A stretch of DNA of 64,000 bases from Paraburkholderia tagetis (GTDB taxonomy: Bacteria > Pseudomonadota > Gammaproteobacteria > Burkholderiales > Burkholderiaceae): NCBI RefSeq assembly GCF_022213065.1, contig NZ_JAKLJA010000005.1:1-64000 (forward strand), given 5' to 3'. The number at the start of each line of letters is the position of its first letter. Positions within the stretch are counted from its first letter, which is position 1. This document shows positions 27,194 through 37,900 of the stretch, one piece after another. A model generated the notes under the pieces. It did not search any database. It was not told the origin of the DNA and saw nothing but the letters and a program-made list of their open reading frames with translations. Made by a program: the position numbers and the translations under genes.

Positions 27194-28396
27194 ATGTTCC
27201 CAGACCGTATCTTTTCCGGTATGCGGCCCACCGGGTCGCTGCACCTCGGCCACTATCACGGCGTGCTGAAAAACTGGGTGCGGCTTCAGTCCGAGTACCC
27301 GTGCTTTTTCTGCGTGGTCGACTGGCATGCGCTCACCACGCACTACGAGACGCCCGAGGTTATCGAGAAGAACGTTTGGGACGTCCTGATCGACTGGCTG
27401 GCTTCCGGCATCGATCCGAACCAGTCGACGCTGTTCATCCAGAGCCGCGTGCCCGAGCACGCAGAGCTCGCGCTGCTGCTCGGCATGAGCACGCCGCTGT
27501 CCTGGCTCGAGCGCGTGCCGACCTACAAGGAGCAGATCGAGAAGCTGCGTGACAAGGATCTCGGCACCTACGGTTTCCTCGGCTACCCCGTGCTCATGGC
27601 CGCTGACATCCTGCTGTACCGCGCCTCGCTCGTGCCGGTGGGCGAGGACCAGGTGCCGCACGTCGAAATGGCGCGCGAAATGGCGCGGCGCTTCAATTAC
27701 ATGTACGGCCGCGAGCCGGGCTTCGAAGACAAGGCCAACGAAGCCGCGAAGAAGCTCGGCGGCAAGCGCTCGAAGCTCTACCACGAACTGCGCAATGCGT
27801 ATCAGCAGGAAGGCGACGAAGAGGCGCTGGAGCAAGCACGCGCGATGCTGTCCGAATCGCAGAGCCTCTCGATGAGCGACCGCGAGCGCCTCTTTGGCTA
27901 CCTCGAAGGCGCACGCAAGATCATCCTGCCGGAGCCGCAGGTGCTGCTGACCGAAGCGTCGCGCATGCCGGGTCTCGACGGCCAGAAAATGTCGAAGTCA
28001 TACGGCAACACGATTGGCCTGCGCGAAGACGCCGAGTCGATCACGAAGAAGGTCCGCACCATGCCGACCGACCCCGCACGCGTGCGCCGCACCGATCCGG
28101 GCGATCCGGACAAGTGCCCGGTGTGGCAACTGCACCAGGTCTACACCGACACAGAGACGCACGACTGGGTGCAGAAGGGCTGCCGCTCGGCGGGCATTGG
28201 CTGCCTCGAGTGCAAGCAGCCGGTGATCGAGGGCATCCTGCGCGAGCAACAGCCGATGCTCGAGCGCGCGCAGAAGTACATGGACGATCCGTCGCTCTTG
28301 CGCGCGATCGTGGCGGATGGTTGCGACAAGGCGCGCAAGTTTGCCAACGAAACCATGCGCGACGTGCGCGAGGCGATGGGCCTCTCGTACAACTAA
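27194..28396 (+). CDS. trpS: Tryptophanyl-tRNA synthetase
   Basis: Class Ic aminoacyl-tRNA synthetase that charges tRNA-Trp. The HIGH signature appears as GSLHLGHYHGVLKNW near residue 14 and KMSKS as DGQKMSKSYGNTIG near 265. At 400 residues it is longer than the E. coli enzyme (about 334). The extra length is mostly the charged 170-240 region (KLGGKRSKLYHELRNAYQQE, then a helix) plus a CRSAGIGCLECKQP stretch near 334. This longer form is common in beta-proteobacteria. ATG 27194 is chosen where homology starts (MFPDRIFSGMRPTG). It is likely co-transcribed with the preceding protease and following methyltransferase. Confidence 0.97.
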   Translation: MFPDRIFSGMRPTGSLHLGHYHGVLKNWVRLQSEYPCFFCVVDWHALTTHYETPEVIEKNVWDVLIDWLASGIDPNQSTLFIQSRVPEHAELALLLGMSTPLSWLERVPTYKEQIEKLRDKDLGTYGFLGYPVLMAADILLYRASLVPVGEDQVPHVEMAREMARRFNYMYGREPGFEDKANEAAKKLGGKRSKLYHELRNAYQQEGDEEALEQARAMLSESQSLSMSDRERLFGYLEGARKIILPEPQVLLTEASRMPGLDGQKMSKSYGNTIGLREDAESITKKVRTMPTDPARVRRTDPGDPDKCPVWQLHQVYTDTETHDWVQKGCRSAGIGCLECKQPVIEGILREQQPMLERAQKYMDDPSLLRAIVADGCDKARKFANETMRDVREAMGLSYN

Positions 28397-28410
28397 GGCA
28401 GGCGCTCGCG

Positions 28411-29163
28411 ATGACGCTCACGTCCGGTCGCGGCACGCCGTTAGCGCCCAAGGGGTTGGCTCATTCCGGGCCGGCCAGCCTTGGGGCGACCCAAGGCCCG
28501 ACCCACGCGGGACTTTCGGAGCCCTCGGGCTGGGCGCGTCAGTGGGCGCACTTGATCGCACCGGGCGGCACGGTGCTCGACGTTGCCTCGGGCGCGGGGC
28601 GCCACGCACGCTGGTTTGCGGGGCGCGGCCATCCGGTCGCGGCGCTCGACCGCGATGCCACCGCGCTCGCGACGATGCGCGATATCGACGGCATCGCCAC
28701 GCTGACGTGCGACCTCGAAGGCGCGCCCTGGCCGCTGCCGGACGACGCGCGTTTCGCGGCCATTGTTGTGACGAATTATCTGCATCGCCCGCTCATGCCG
28801 CGTCTCGTCGATGCACTCGCGCCGGGCGGCGTGCTAATTTACGAAACCTTTGCGCAAGGCAACGAGACGGTCGGCAAGCCCTCGAACCCGGCATTTCTGC
28901 TGGCGCCGGGCGAGTTGCTGGCGGCTTGTACGCCTACATTGCGCGTGATTGCTTACCAGGACGGATTTCTCCCACAACCCCGGGAGGCATTTGTCCAGCG
29001 CATCTGTGCGGTGCGCGAGATGCGCCAGCGCGAGACGCGCGAGGCGCACCCTTCGGCGGCGGAAAACGTTGCCCGTCAGAGCGGCTCGGATACGGTCGAA
29101 AGAACCGGTAACAGCGCTGCGACTCAGGTACTACCCCTGGTGCGTTACGATCTGACCGGCTAA
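28411..29163 (+). CDS. SAM-dependent methyltransferase
   Basis: A 250-residue class I methyltransferase. Motif I is VLDVASGAGRHARWFAGRG near residue 53, with the ribose-binding acid in AALDRDATAL. Motif II/III corresponds to FAAIVVTNYLHRPLMPRLVD, followed by LAPGGVLIYETFAQGNE. The N-terminal 40 residues and C-terminal 40 residues look disordered. The substrate is not evident. It starts 12 bases after trpS stops, so it is in the same operon. Confidence 0.85.
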   Translation: MTLTSGRGTPLAPKGLAHSGPASLGATQGPTHAGLSEPSGWARQWAHLIAPGGTVLDVASGAGRHARWFAGRGHPVAALDRDATALATMRDIDGIATLTCDLEGAPWPLPDDARFAAIVVTNYLHRPLMPRLVDALAPGGVLIYETFAQGNETVGKPSNPAFLLAPGELLAACTPTLRVIAYQDGFLPQPREAFVQRICAVREMRQRETREAHPSAAENVARQSGSDTVERTGNSAATQVLPLVRYDLTG

Positions 29164-29207
29164 TCCGCTACAATCGCGGTTTAACGTACTCATTCTTTTG
29201 AAGTTTC

Positions 29208-30113
29208 ATGGCTAACGGCACCCAGCACGGCATTACGTTGCGCGGCAGCATTCCCGCAATCGTCACCCCCATGCACGAAGATGGCAGCCTCGATCTGCCG
29301 GCATTTCGCAAACTGATCGACTGGCACGTGGAAGAGGGGACGGATGCTATCGTCGTCGTCGGCACGAGCGGCGAGTCCGCCACGCTGGACGTCGAAGAGC
29401 ACATCCTGATGGTCAAGACGGCGGTCGAGCACGCTGCGGGCCGTCTGCCGATCATCGCCGGCGCCGGTGGCAATTCCACGGCCGAGGCGATCGAACTTAC
29501 GAAGCTTGCGAAGAATGTCGGCGCGCAAGCTTCGCTCCAGGTCGTGCCCTATTACAACAAGCCGACCCAGGAAGGCATGTACCGCCATTTCGCGAAAATC
29601 GCGGAAGCGGTGGACCTGCCGGTGCTGTTGTACAACGTGCCGGGCCGCACGGTCGCGGACATGTCGAACGAGACGATCCTGCGCCTCGCGCAGGTGCCGG
29701 GCATCGTCGGCGTGAAGGAAGCCACGGGCAATATCGACCGCGCCGCGCATCTGATCAAGCACGCGCCGGAAGGCTTCAAGATTTTCAGCGGCGACGATCC
29801 TACCGCGATCGCGCTCATGCTGCTGGGCGGCCACGGCAATATTTCGGTGACCGCGAACGTCGCGCCGCGCCAGATGAGCGAGCTGTGCCGCGCCGCGCTC
29901 GAGGGCGATGCGAAGACCGCACGCGCGATTCACCTGAAGCTGCTGTCGCTGCACAAGAATCTCTTCATCGAATCGAACCCGATTCCGGCGAAGTGGGCCC
30001 TGCAGGAGCTCGGCCGTATCGAAGGCGGCATCCGTCTGCCGCTCACGCCGCTCGACGCGCGTTACCACGACGTGGTGCGCACGGCGCTGCGCGAGGCTGG
30101 TCTGATCGGCTGA
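29208..30113 (+). CDS. dapA: 4-hydroxy-tetrahydrodipicolinate synthase
   Basis: Condenses pyruvate with aspartate semialdehyde, the first step of the lysine/diaminopimelate branch. The 301-residue TIM-barrel enzyme has [12 protein letters not shown] near 48, the catalytic Tyr in [14 protein letters not shown] near 140, and the Schiff-base Lys in [12 protein letters not shown] near 168. A TACAAT -10 sequence at 29168-29173 and the ATG at 29208 imply its own promoter after the methyltransferase. bamC follows in the same direction. Confidence 0.97.
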   Translation: MANGTQHGITLRGSIPAIVTPMHEDGSLDLPAFRKLIDWHVEEGTDAIVVVGTSGESATLDVEEHILMVKTAVEHAAGRLPIIAGAGGNSTAEAIELTKLAKNVGAQASLQVVPYYNKPTQEGMYRHFAKIAEAVDLPVLLYNVPGRTVADMSNETILRLAQVPGIVGVKEATGNIDRAAHLIKHAPEGFKIFSGDDPTAIALMLLGGHGNISVTANVAPRQMSELCRAALEGDAKTARAIHLKLLSLHKNLFIESNPIPAKWALQELGRIEGGIRLPLTPLDARYHDVVRTALREAGLIG

Positions 30114-30283
30114 CCGACCGGCTTAAGTCCGGTCCAGCCGAAAACGCCGTATTTTCAACCGACGCCGCCACGAGCCAAGCGCCCAGATCGACGACACAAT
30201 CGCCGGTAGCTATCCCTGATAGCCATCGGCGACAGATTTCCCGGCAGGTCAAGGCTTAGCGTTCCCGTATTACGAAGGTCCAC

Positions 30284-31423
30284 ATGAAACGTTCCGTTCT
30301 TTCTCTCCACGCCACCCGCATGGCGGTGCTGGCGCTCGCACTCGGCTCGCTCGCGGGCTGCGAGTCGCTGAACGATATGTTCGCGTCGGATCGCGTCAAC
30401 TACAAGGACACGCCGAGCGCGCCGGCGCTGGCCGTGCCGCAGGATCTGTCGGCGGTGCCGAGCGACCAGAAGTACATCGCGCCGCCGCCCACCGTGACAC
30501 TGGGCGGTGCGGCGCAACGCACCGTGACGAGCGCGGGCAACGCCACGCTTGGCGTGCCGAATGCGCAAGATCCGCTTGGCATGCACGTCGAGCGCGATGG
30601 CGACCGCCGCTGGCTCGTGATCGACGGCCGCACGCCCGACGACGTCTGGCCGCAACTGCAGGAATTCTGGAGCGACAACGGCTTCACGCTCACGACCAAT
30701 TCCCCGGCCACGGGCATCATGTCCACGGACTGGGCCGAAAACCGCGCGAATATTCCGGACGACTGGTTCCGCCGCACGATCGGCCGCGTGGTCGACTTTG
30801 CGTATTCGTCGGGTACGCGCGACAAGTTCCGTACGCTGGTCACGCGCGGCACGAACGGCCAGACCGACATCTCGATCACGCACAGCGCGATGGAAGAAGT
30901 GCTGACCGGTCAGGACAAGACCTCGTCGAAGTGGGTTGAGCGTCCGCGCGATCCGGCCCTCGAAGCCGCTTTCCTCTCGAAGGTCATGCAGAAGTTCGGC
31001 CTGACCGACGCGCAGTCCAAGCAACTGCTGACCGATGCGCGTCCGTCGTCCGCCGCGGCCAAGGTTGCGGCGGGCACGGACGGCACCACGCTCGATCTGC
31101 CCGAGGCATTCGACACGGCCTGGCTGCGTGTGGGTCTCGCGCTCGACCGTACCAATTTCACGGTCGACAACCGCGACCGCGAGAAGGGCATCTATTATGT
31201 GCGCTACGCCGATTCCATGCAGGAACTCAAGGGCGATGGCCTGCTCGGCAAGCTGTTCTACAACCCGAAGAAAGCCACGAAGAATCAGGGGCCGGAATAC
31301 ATGATTTCGGTGCGCTCGACGGGCAATTCGACCCAGGTGGCGGTGCTCGGCCAGAACGGCCAGGTGGATACGTCGTCGGATGCGCAGCGCATCGTGACCG
31401 CACTCCATTCCCAGCTGAACTGA
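30284..31423 (+). CDS. bamC: Outer-membrane assembly lipoprotein BamC
   Basis: Lipoprotein subunit of the BAM complex that inserts beta-barrel proteins. The signal peptide MKRSVLSLHATRMAVLALAL ends in the lipobox SLAGC near residues 23-27. The following unstructured BamD-binding segment is recognisable (DRVNYKDTPSAPALAVPQDL). Two helix-grip domains follow (RRWLVIDGRTPDDVWPQLQE; FDTAWLRVGLALDRTNFTVD with KGIYYVRYAD). The 379 residues fit the family. dapA-bamC order is also seen in E. coli. Confidence 0.94.
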   Translation: MKRSVLSLHATRMAVLALALGSLAGCESLNDMFASDRVNYKDTPSAPALAVPQDLSAVPSDQKYIAPPPTVTLGGAAQRTVTSAGNATLGVPNAQDPLGMHVERDGDRRWLVIDGRTPDDVWPQLQEFWSDNGFTLTTNSPATGIMSTDWAENRANIPDDWFRRTIGRVVDFAYSSGTRDKFRTLVTRGTNGQTDISITHSAMEEVLTGQDKTSSKWVERPRDPALEAAFLSKVMQKFGLTDAQSKQLLTDARPSSAAAKVAAGTDGTTLDLPEAFDTAWLRVGLALDRTNFTVDNRDREKGIYYVRYADSMQELKGDGLLGKLFYNPKKATKNQGPEYMISVRSTGNSTQVAVLGQNGQVDTSSDAQRIVTALHSQLN

Positions 31424-31430
31424 TCCCGCC

Positions 31431-32204
31431 GTGCGCTTTGCGAGCCTCGGCAGCGGTAGCGAGGGCAACGCGCTAGTCGTGGAGGCAGGCGGCGGCGCGA
31501 CGCCCACGCGCGTGCTGCTGGACTGCGGATTCTCGGCGAAGGAAGTCGAGCGGCGGCTCGCCCGTGCGGGCCTTGCCGCCGACACGCTGAGCGCGATTCT
31601 CATCACCCACGAACACAGCGACCATATCGGCAGTGCGCTCACGCTGGCGCGCCGCTGGTCGATTCCGCTCTACATGAGCTGGGGCACGGCACAGGCAGTT
31701 GGCGCCGACGACGCCGGCGTCGAGCTCAACGTCCTCTGGAGCGACGGAGTGGTTGAAATCGGCGAGCTCGGCGTGCTGCCGTACACTGTGCCGCACGATG
31801 CGCGCGAACCGCTGCAATTCGTTTTTAACGACGGTGCAAGCCGGCTCGGGGTGCTGACCGATGTCGGCGAATCGACGTCGCATATCAACGCCGTGCTGAG
31901 CGGCTGCGATGCACTCGTACTCGAATGCAATCACGATGTCGGAATGCTCGCGGCGAGCCGTTATCCGGCATCGCTCAAAGCGCGCATTGGCGGTTCGCAC
32001 GGCCACCTGAACAACGAGGCCGCGGGCGGCATTCTCGCGTCGCTCGATCGCTCGAAGCTGCGCCATCTGGTCGCGGCGCATCTGAGCCAGCAAAACAACA
32101 CGCCGGAGCTCGCGCGCGCGGCCATCGCGGCTGCGCTCGGCAACGCGATCACTGAAATCGGGGTCGCTACGCAAGGTGAGGGCTTCGATTGGCTCGTTCT
32201 CTGA
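31431..32204 (+). CDS. Metallo-beta-lactamase-fold hydrolase (YycJ/VicX-like)
   Basis: A 257-residue MBL-fold protein. The zinc signature is LITHEHSDHIGSALTLARRW near residue 62, with the N-terminal MRFASLGSGSEGNALVVEAG. Further ligands are in VPHDAREPLQF, VLTDVGESTSHI and LECNHDVGML, and the late His is in GGSHGHLNN. YycJ/VicX-like members are suspected exonucleases, but the reaction here is unproven. It starts at GTG 31431, only 7 bases after bamC, so it is probably the last gene of the dapA-bamC unit. A strong terminator follows. Confidence 0.88.
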   Translation: MRFASLGSGSEGNALVVEAGGGATPTRVLLDCGFSAKEVERRLARAGLAADTLSAILITHEHSDHIGSALTLARRWSIPLYMSWGTAQAVGADDAGVELNVLWSDGVVEIGELGVLPYTVPHDAREPLQFVFNDGASRLGVLTDVGESTSHINAVLSGCDALVLECNHDVGMLAASRYPASLKARIGGSHGHLNNEAAGGILASLDRSKLRHLVAAHLSQQNNTPELARAAIAAALGNAITEIGVATQGEGFDWLVL

Positions 32205-32249
32205 GTCCGACTTCACGTTATTCGGCCCCAAGATGGATTCGCAGACGAA

Positions 32250-32281
32250 AAAAAGCCCATGACAGGAGTCATGGGCTTTTT
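32250..32281. terminator. Bidirectional intrinsic terminator
   Basis: AAAAAGCCCATGAC (32250-32263) pairs with GTCATGGGCTTTTT (32268-32281) around AGGA. It separates the convergent MBL gene and Bax-inhibitor-like gene. Confidence 0.9.
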
Positions 32282-32321
32282 GTTTGAGGCGGGACGAGGC
32301 CGGTCTTGGCCCCGCCAGGCA

Positions 32322-33020
32322 TCAATTGCGATTGCCGCCGAAAATGCCGAGGATCGCGAGCAGGTTCGTGAACACGTTGTAGAGGTCCAGATAGATCGCG
32401 AGCGTGGCCGTAATGTAGTTGGTCTCGCCGCCGTTCACGACGCGCTGCACGTCGAACAGCATATAAGCCGAGAAGATTACGATGGCCAGCACGGACACTG
32501 TGAGCATCAGCGCCGGCAGGTGCAGGAACATGTTCGCGATGCCTGCGAGCAGGATCACGATCACGCCCATGAACAGCCACTTGCCGAGGCCCGAGAAGTC
32601 TCGCTTGCTGACGGTGGCGATGGTGGCCATGGAGGCGAAGATCACGCCGGTGCCGCCGAACGCAAGCATGATGAGCGACGCGCCGTTCGAGAAGCCGAGG
32701 ATGAACGACAGCAGCCGCGAGAGCATCAGGCCCATGAAGAACGTGAAGCCCAGCAGCACGAGCACGCCGAGCGAGCTGTTCTTGGTGCGCTCGATGGCGA
32801 AGATGAAGCCGAAAGCGATCGCAAAGAACGCGAGCAGGCTCATCGTGGGGCTGGTAGCGGCGAACAGCGAGAAACCCGTGGCGACACCCAGCCACGCGCC
32901 GAGCACCGTCGGCACCATCGACAGCGCGAGCAGCCAGTAGGTGTTGCGCAGTACGCGGTTGCGAGTCTCGGCGGAGACGACGGTGCCGCCGCGGCCGAAG
33001 TTATAGGGGTACTCGTTCAT
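32322..33020 (-). CDS. Bax inhibitor-1/YccA family membrane protein
   Basis: A 232-residue inner-membrane protein with about seven hydrophobic helices (YWLLALSMVPTVLGAWLGVA, LLAFFAIAFGFIFAIE, LGVLVLLGFTFFMGLML, ASLIMLAFGGTGVIFASMA, LFMGVIVILLAGIANMFL, LTVSVLAIVIFSAYMLFDVQ). The family hallmark FSAYMLFDVQ is followed by YITATLAIYLDLYNVFTNLL at the C-terminus. E. coli YccA interacts with FtsH, and other family members act as pH-sensitive calcium leak channels. hflKC, which also modulates FtsH, lies 12 kb away. ATG 33020 has GGAGAAAG just upstream. Confidence 0.92.
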   Translation of the reverse strand: MNEYPYNFGRGGTVVSAETRNRVLRNTYWLLALSMVPTVLGAWLGVATGFSLFAATSPTMSLLAFFAIAFGFIFAIERTKNSSLGVLVLLGFTFFMGLMLSRLLSFILGFSNGASLIMLAFGGTGVIFASMATIATVSKRDFSGLGKWLFMGVIVILLAGIANMFLHLPALMLTVSVLAIVIFSAYMLFDVQRVVNGGETNYITATLAIYLDLYNVFTNLLAILGIFGGNRN

Positions 33021-33327
33021 GCTTTCTCCTTGCGTGAGACGCGTGGCAGGCGGCGCGCGGCATTTGCGCGATCCGCTCACTCCTAAGATATGCGTGGTGT
33101 CCCAGAGTTTCAACGGGGTGCCACACAGTTTCGCTACCGTAGTTTCGTTACATCCGGGAGCGTAGCCTCCCATGCTTAACTGGTGCTGAAAGTCCCGGCG
33201 GCGCGGCATGTGCGCCCGTTAAGCCAAGTCTGTCGGCCTAACGGGGTTCAATCGCAATCATACATGGGAACATGCTACAATTGCGGATTCATTTGAATCT
33301 GTAACCTCTTAATTTTCTGGAGTTTTT
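33021..33327. other. Divergent promoter region, Bax-inhibitor-like gene and ndk
   Basis: About 307 bases without a gene. TACAAT at 33276-33281 is the likely -10 box of ndk; a matching -35 box is not obvious. CTGGAG at 33318-33323 is the ndk ribosome site. Confidence 0.5.
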
Positions 33328-33753
33328 ATGGCGCTCGAACGCACCCTGTCGATTATCAAGCCGGACGCAGTGGCAAAGAACGTGATCGGCCAGATCTACA
33401 GCCGCTTCGAAAACGCTGGCCTGAAGATCGTTGCCTCGCGCATGGTCCACCTCTCGCGCGCTGACGCCGAGAAGTTCTATGCTGTGCATGCAGAGCGTCC
33501 GTTCTTCAAGGACCTCGTCGAATTCATGATCTCGGGTCCGGTGCAGATCCAGGTCCTGGAAGGCGAGGACGCCATCCTGAAGAACCGCGACCTGATGGGC
33601 GCGACGGACCCGAAGAAGGCCGAGAAGGGCACGATCCGCGCCGACTTCGCGGACAGCATCGACGCCAACGCAGTTCACGGCTCGGACGCCGCTGAAACGG
33701 CACGCGTCGAAATCGCGTTCTTCTTCCCGGAAGTCAACGTTTACTCGCGCTAA
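33328..33753 (+). CDS. ndk: Nucleoside diphosphate kinase
   Basis: Transfers gamma-phosphate between NTPs and NDPs through a phospho-histidine. The 141 residues are full length. It begins [20 protein letters not shown] and has the active-site His in [20 protein letters not shown] near residue 117. It begins a plus-strand block with rlmN, rodZ and ispG. The same ndk-rlmN order is common in proteobacteria. Confidence 0.98.
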   Translation: MALERTLSIIKPDAVAKNVIGQIYSRFENAGLKIVASRMVHLSRADAEKFYAVHAERPFFKDLVEFMISGPVQIQVLEGEDAILKNRDLMGATDPKKAEKGTIRADFADSIDANAVHGSDAAETARVEIAFFFPEVNVYSR

Positions 33754-33883
33754 GCAGTTCCGCGAAGTAAGCGGTAGTTCAAGCAGCATAGGTCGCGAAC
33801 GGCGATCACGTTCACTGCCCGGTGCCGGGTGTCCTCGAATCCGGCGGTGAACGCGCTCTCGCACTGAAATGGCAGGATTCGAC

Positions 33884-35038
33884 ATGACGAGCAGTTCCAC
33901 CGTCAACCTTCTCGATTTCGACGCTCAAGGGCTTGTCGCCTATTGCGAGAGCCTGGGCGAGAAGCCGTTTCGCGCCAAACAGCTTCAGCGCTGGATTCAT
34001 CAATACAATGCCGCCGACTTCGACGGCATGACGGATCTGGCCAAATCGCTGCGCGAGAAGCTCAAAGGGCGCGCCTCGATCGGCATGCCCGGCATCATTT
34101 CCGACAACGTTTCCTCCGACGGCACGCGCAAGTGGCTCGTGGACGTCGGCAACGGCAACGCGGTCGAGACCGTGTTCATCCCCGAAGAAACGCGCGGCAC
34201 GCTGTGCGTGTCGTCACAGGCGGGATGCGCGGTGAATTGCCGGTTCTGTTCCACCGGCAAGCAAGGTTTTTCACGCAATCTCAGCACCGCCGAAATCATC
34301 GGTCAGTTGCGCATGGCGGAGTTCGCCCTGCGCGCCTCGCTGCTTGGAGAAGCGGGCGGTCGTGCGACCGGCGGCGAGGGCAAGGGTGAGCGCGTCGTCA
34401 CCAACGTCGTGATGATGGGCATGGGCGAGCCGCTCCTGAATTACGATGCAGTCGTGCCCGCGATGCGCCTGATGCTCGACGACAACGCCTACGGCCTGTC
34501 GCGCCGGCGCGTCACGCTTTCGACCTCGGGTGTCGTGCCCATGATGGACCGCCTCGGTGCCGATCTGCCGGTCGCGCTCGCGGTGTCGCTGCACGCGCCC
34601 AATGACGCGCTGCGCGACGAGCTCGTGCCGCTGAACCGCAAGTACCCGCTGCGCGAACTGATGGCCGCTTGCCAACGGTATCTGTTGGTCGCGCCGCGCG
34701 ACTTCATCACGTTCGAGTACTGCATGCTCGATGGCGTTAACGACACCGAGGAGCATGCACGCCAGTTGCTCGCGGTAACGCGTGATGTGCCGTGCAAATT
34801 CAACCTGATTCCGTTCAATCCGTTTCCCGAGTCGGGCTTGTTGCGCTCGAAATCGGAGCAGATCAAGCGTTTCGCGCAGATTCTGATGGATGCGGGCGTC
34901 GTCACGACCGTGCGCAAGACGCGCGGCGACGATATCGACGCGGCTTGCGGTCAGCTTGCTGGTGAGGTGAAGGACCGTACGCGCCTTGCCGAGCGTACTG
35001 CCCGCAAGGTAATCGACGTCCATCCGGTTCAGCACTGA
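33884..35038 (+). CDS. rlmN: Dual-specificity 23S rRNA/tRNA adenine C2-methyltransferase RlmN
   Basis: Radical-SAM enzyme that methylates A2503 of 23S rRNA and A37 of some tRNAs. The cluster motif CxxxCxxC is in [20 protein letters not shown] near residue 107, and the C-terminal catalytic Cys is in [14 protein letters not shown]. The insert [14 protein letters not shown] near 150, not found in shorter homologues, is a low-complexity loop. ATG 33884 has AGGA at 6 nt and is preferred over ATG 33869, which has no ribosome site; the shorter form has 384 residues. It is between ndk and rodZ as in E. coli. Confidence 0.96.
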   Translation: MTSSSTVNLLDFDAQGLVAYCESLGEKPFRAKQLQRWIHQYNAADFDGMTDLAKSLREKLKGRASIGMPGIISDNVSSDGTRKWLVDVGNGNAVETVFIPEETRGTLCVSSQAGCAVNCRFCSTGKQGFSRNLSTAEIIGQLRMAEFALRASLLGEAGGRATGGEGKGERVVTNVVMMGMGEPLLNYDAVVPAMRLMLDDNAYGLSRRRVTLSTSGVVPMMDRLGADLPVALAVSLHAPNDALRDELVPLNRKYPLRELMAACQRYLLVAPRDFITFEYCMLDGVNDTEEHARQLLAVTRDVPCKFNLIPFNPFPESGLLRSKSEQIKRFAQILMDAGVVTTVRKTRGDDIDAACGQLAGEVKDRTRLAERTARKVIDVHPVQH

Positions 35039-35285
35039 ACGCAGTGGATTCGGGGCAAGACGGAAAAAAGGCATTGCCCAGGCAATAGGGCACGAAAAGC
35101 AGTGCCGGCGTAGCTGCACGGGGAATGACGCAGTAACGCCGGTGAGTTTGACAAGAAACGTTGCAGAAGCGATCGGATGCGGCACAGTGGCCGCGCATTT
35201 TGTTATAAACGGTCTGCGAATCGAAGCCGGGCGCGGCGCGCCCGCCGGTTCCGGGATAGAAAAGAATCGACGCAAGGACTTTGGG

Positions 35286-36413
35286 ATGAGCGAGCCGCAG
35301 CACCCTTTCGGGACAGACGGAACAGAGACCAACGCAGGCCGTTCGGTATCCGACGGCTCGCCGTCGCCGGTGCAGGCCGTGCCTGACACGCTTGCCGCAG
35401 TGGGGGCGCGCCTCGTGCAGTTGCGCACGGCGAAAGGCTGGTCGGTCGAGGACGTCTCGGCGCGCCTGAAGGTGGCGGTGTCGAAGCTGCGCGATCTGGA
35501 GGCGGGCGACATCAGCCATCTTCCGGATGCGACGTTCGCGCTTGGCGTGGTGCGGGCCTATGCGAAGCTACTCGGCGCTGATCCCACGCCGCTTACCCAG
35601 GCGCTGCGCCGTGAGCGCGGCGTGCCGCAGCCGGACCTGTCGATGCCCGCATCGGCGGGTGCGGACTTGCCGCGCGGGCGCGTCTCGCTCTCGCTCGGCG
35701 GCGGGGTGCGGGCGCCGCGGCGCCGTGCATCGTGGTTGTGGGGCCTGGCGCTCGTCGTGATCGCCGTGATCGGGATCTCGATGTGGCATACGAATAGCGG
35801 TGAATCGTCGGCATGGTTTGCACGTCTGAAGTCGATGGCGGGTGGTTCGACCAGCAGCGCGAAAAGCGAATCGGGCGCCGCTTCGGCGACGGTGGCCGAA
35901 GGCGCGACGGGGGGCGGTGCGACAGCGGGCGCAGCGGCTGAGCAAGGTCAGGGCGGCGAGCAAGGCGCGGAGGCCGCGAATACCACGAATGCCGCGAACA
36001 GTCAGACGGACGCCCAGGTCAACGGCCAGATCACCGCTGCTCAAGGCCCGGCCAGCGCGCCGCAGGCGGCCGTGGCCGCACCTGCCGCGAACGCCACACC
36101 GGCCAGCGCCGCAGCGGTGGCAACGGTTGCACCGGCACAAGCCGCTTCGGTGCCGGCGGCGCCTGGCGCTTCGACGTTCGCGATTCGCGTGACGCAGGAT
36201 TCCTGGGTCAGCGTGCGCCAGAAAGACGGCAAGGAACTCTTCTCCGGGTTGATCCACGGTAATGATGGACGCGAGATTTCCGGTGTCGAGCCGCTCAGGA
36301 TTACGGTGGGCAACAAGGCCGGCATCGAGTCGATGACCATCGACGGTCAGCCGGTCGACGCATCGAAGTATGCGTCGGCGCGCGGCAATGTCGCGCGCTT
36401 CGTGCTGCCCTGA
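35286..36413 (+). CDS. rodZ: Cell-shape protein RodZ (HTH plus DUF4115)
   Basis: Bitopic inner-membrane protein that links MreB filaments to the cell-wall elongation machinery. The 375 residues comprise an N-terminal MreB-binding helix-turn-helix domain (GARLVQLRTAKGWSVEDVSA, LRDLEAGDISHLPDATFALG), a membrane helix (SWLWGLALVVIAVIGISMW near 145-163), a long Ala/Gly/Gln-rich periplasmic linker (about 175-285), and a C-terminal beta domain DUF4115 (FAIRVTQDSWVSVRQKDGKE, IDGQPVDASKYASARGNVAR). ATG 35286 is the first in-frame ATG with this domain order. It is followed by ispG. Confidence 0.9.
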   Translation: MSEPQHPFGTDGTETNAGRSVSDGSPSPVQAVPDTLAAVGARLVQLRTAKGWSVEDVSARLKVAVSKLRDLEAGDISHLPDATFALGVVRAYAKLLGADPTPLTQALRRERGVPQPDLSMPASAGADLPRGRVSLSLGGGVRAPRRRASWLWGLALVVIAVIGISMWHTNSGESSAWFARLKSMAGGSTSSAKSESGAASATVAEGATGGGATAGAAAEQGQGGEQGAEAANTTNAANSQTDAQVNGQITAAQGPASAPQAAVAAPAANATPASAAAVATVAPAQAASVPAAPGASTFAIRVTQDSWVSVRQKDGKELFSGLIHGNDGREISGVEPLRITVGNKAGIESMTIDGQPVDASKYASARGNVARFVLP

Positions 36414-36513
36414 TAGAGACATGACGTGTGTCGCGACCGCATGCAGGCCGCGATGCTTTTTCAATTCGCGCGGCGTGGCGCTTCTCAATAGTGCCAACGC
36501 GCGCGAGGTGTAA

Positions 36514-37833
<1,320 letters not shown>

Positions 37834-37900
37834 GCCGCGCTCCGGACGCTGATTTCAGGCACAACCGAACATCGCCATTCGCAAGTACATTCGCAACGCA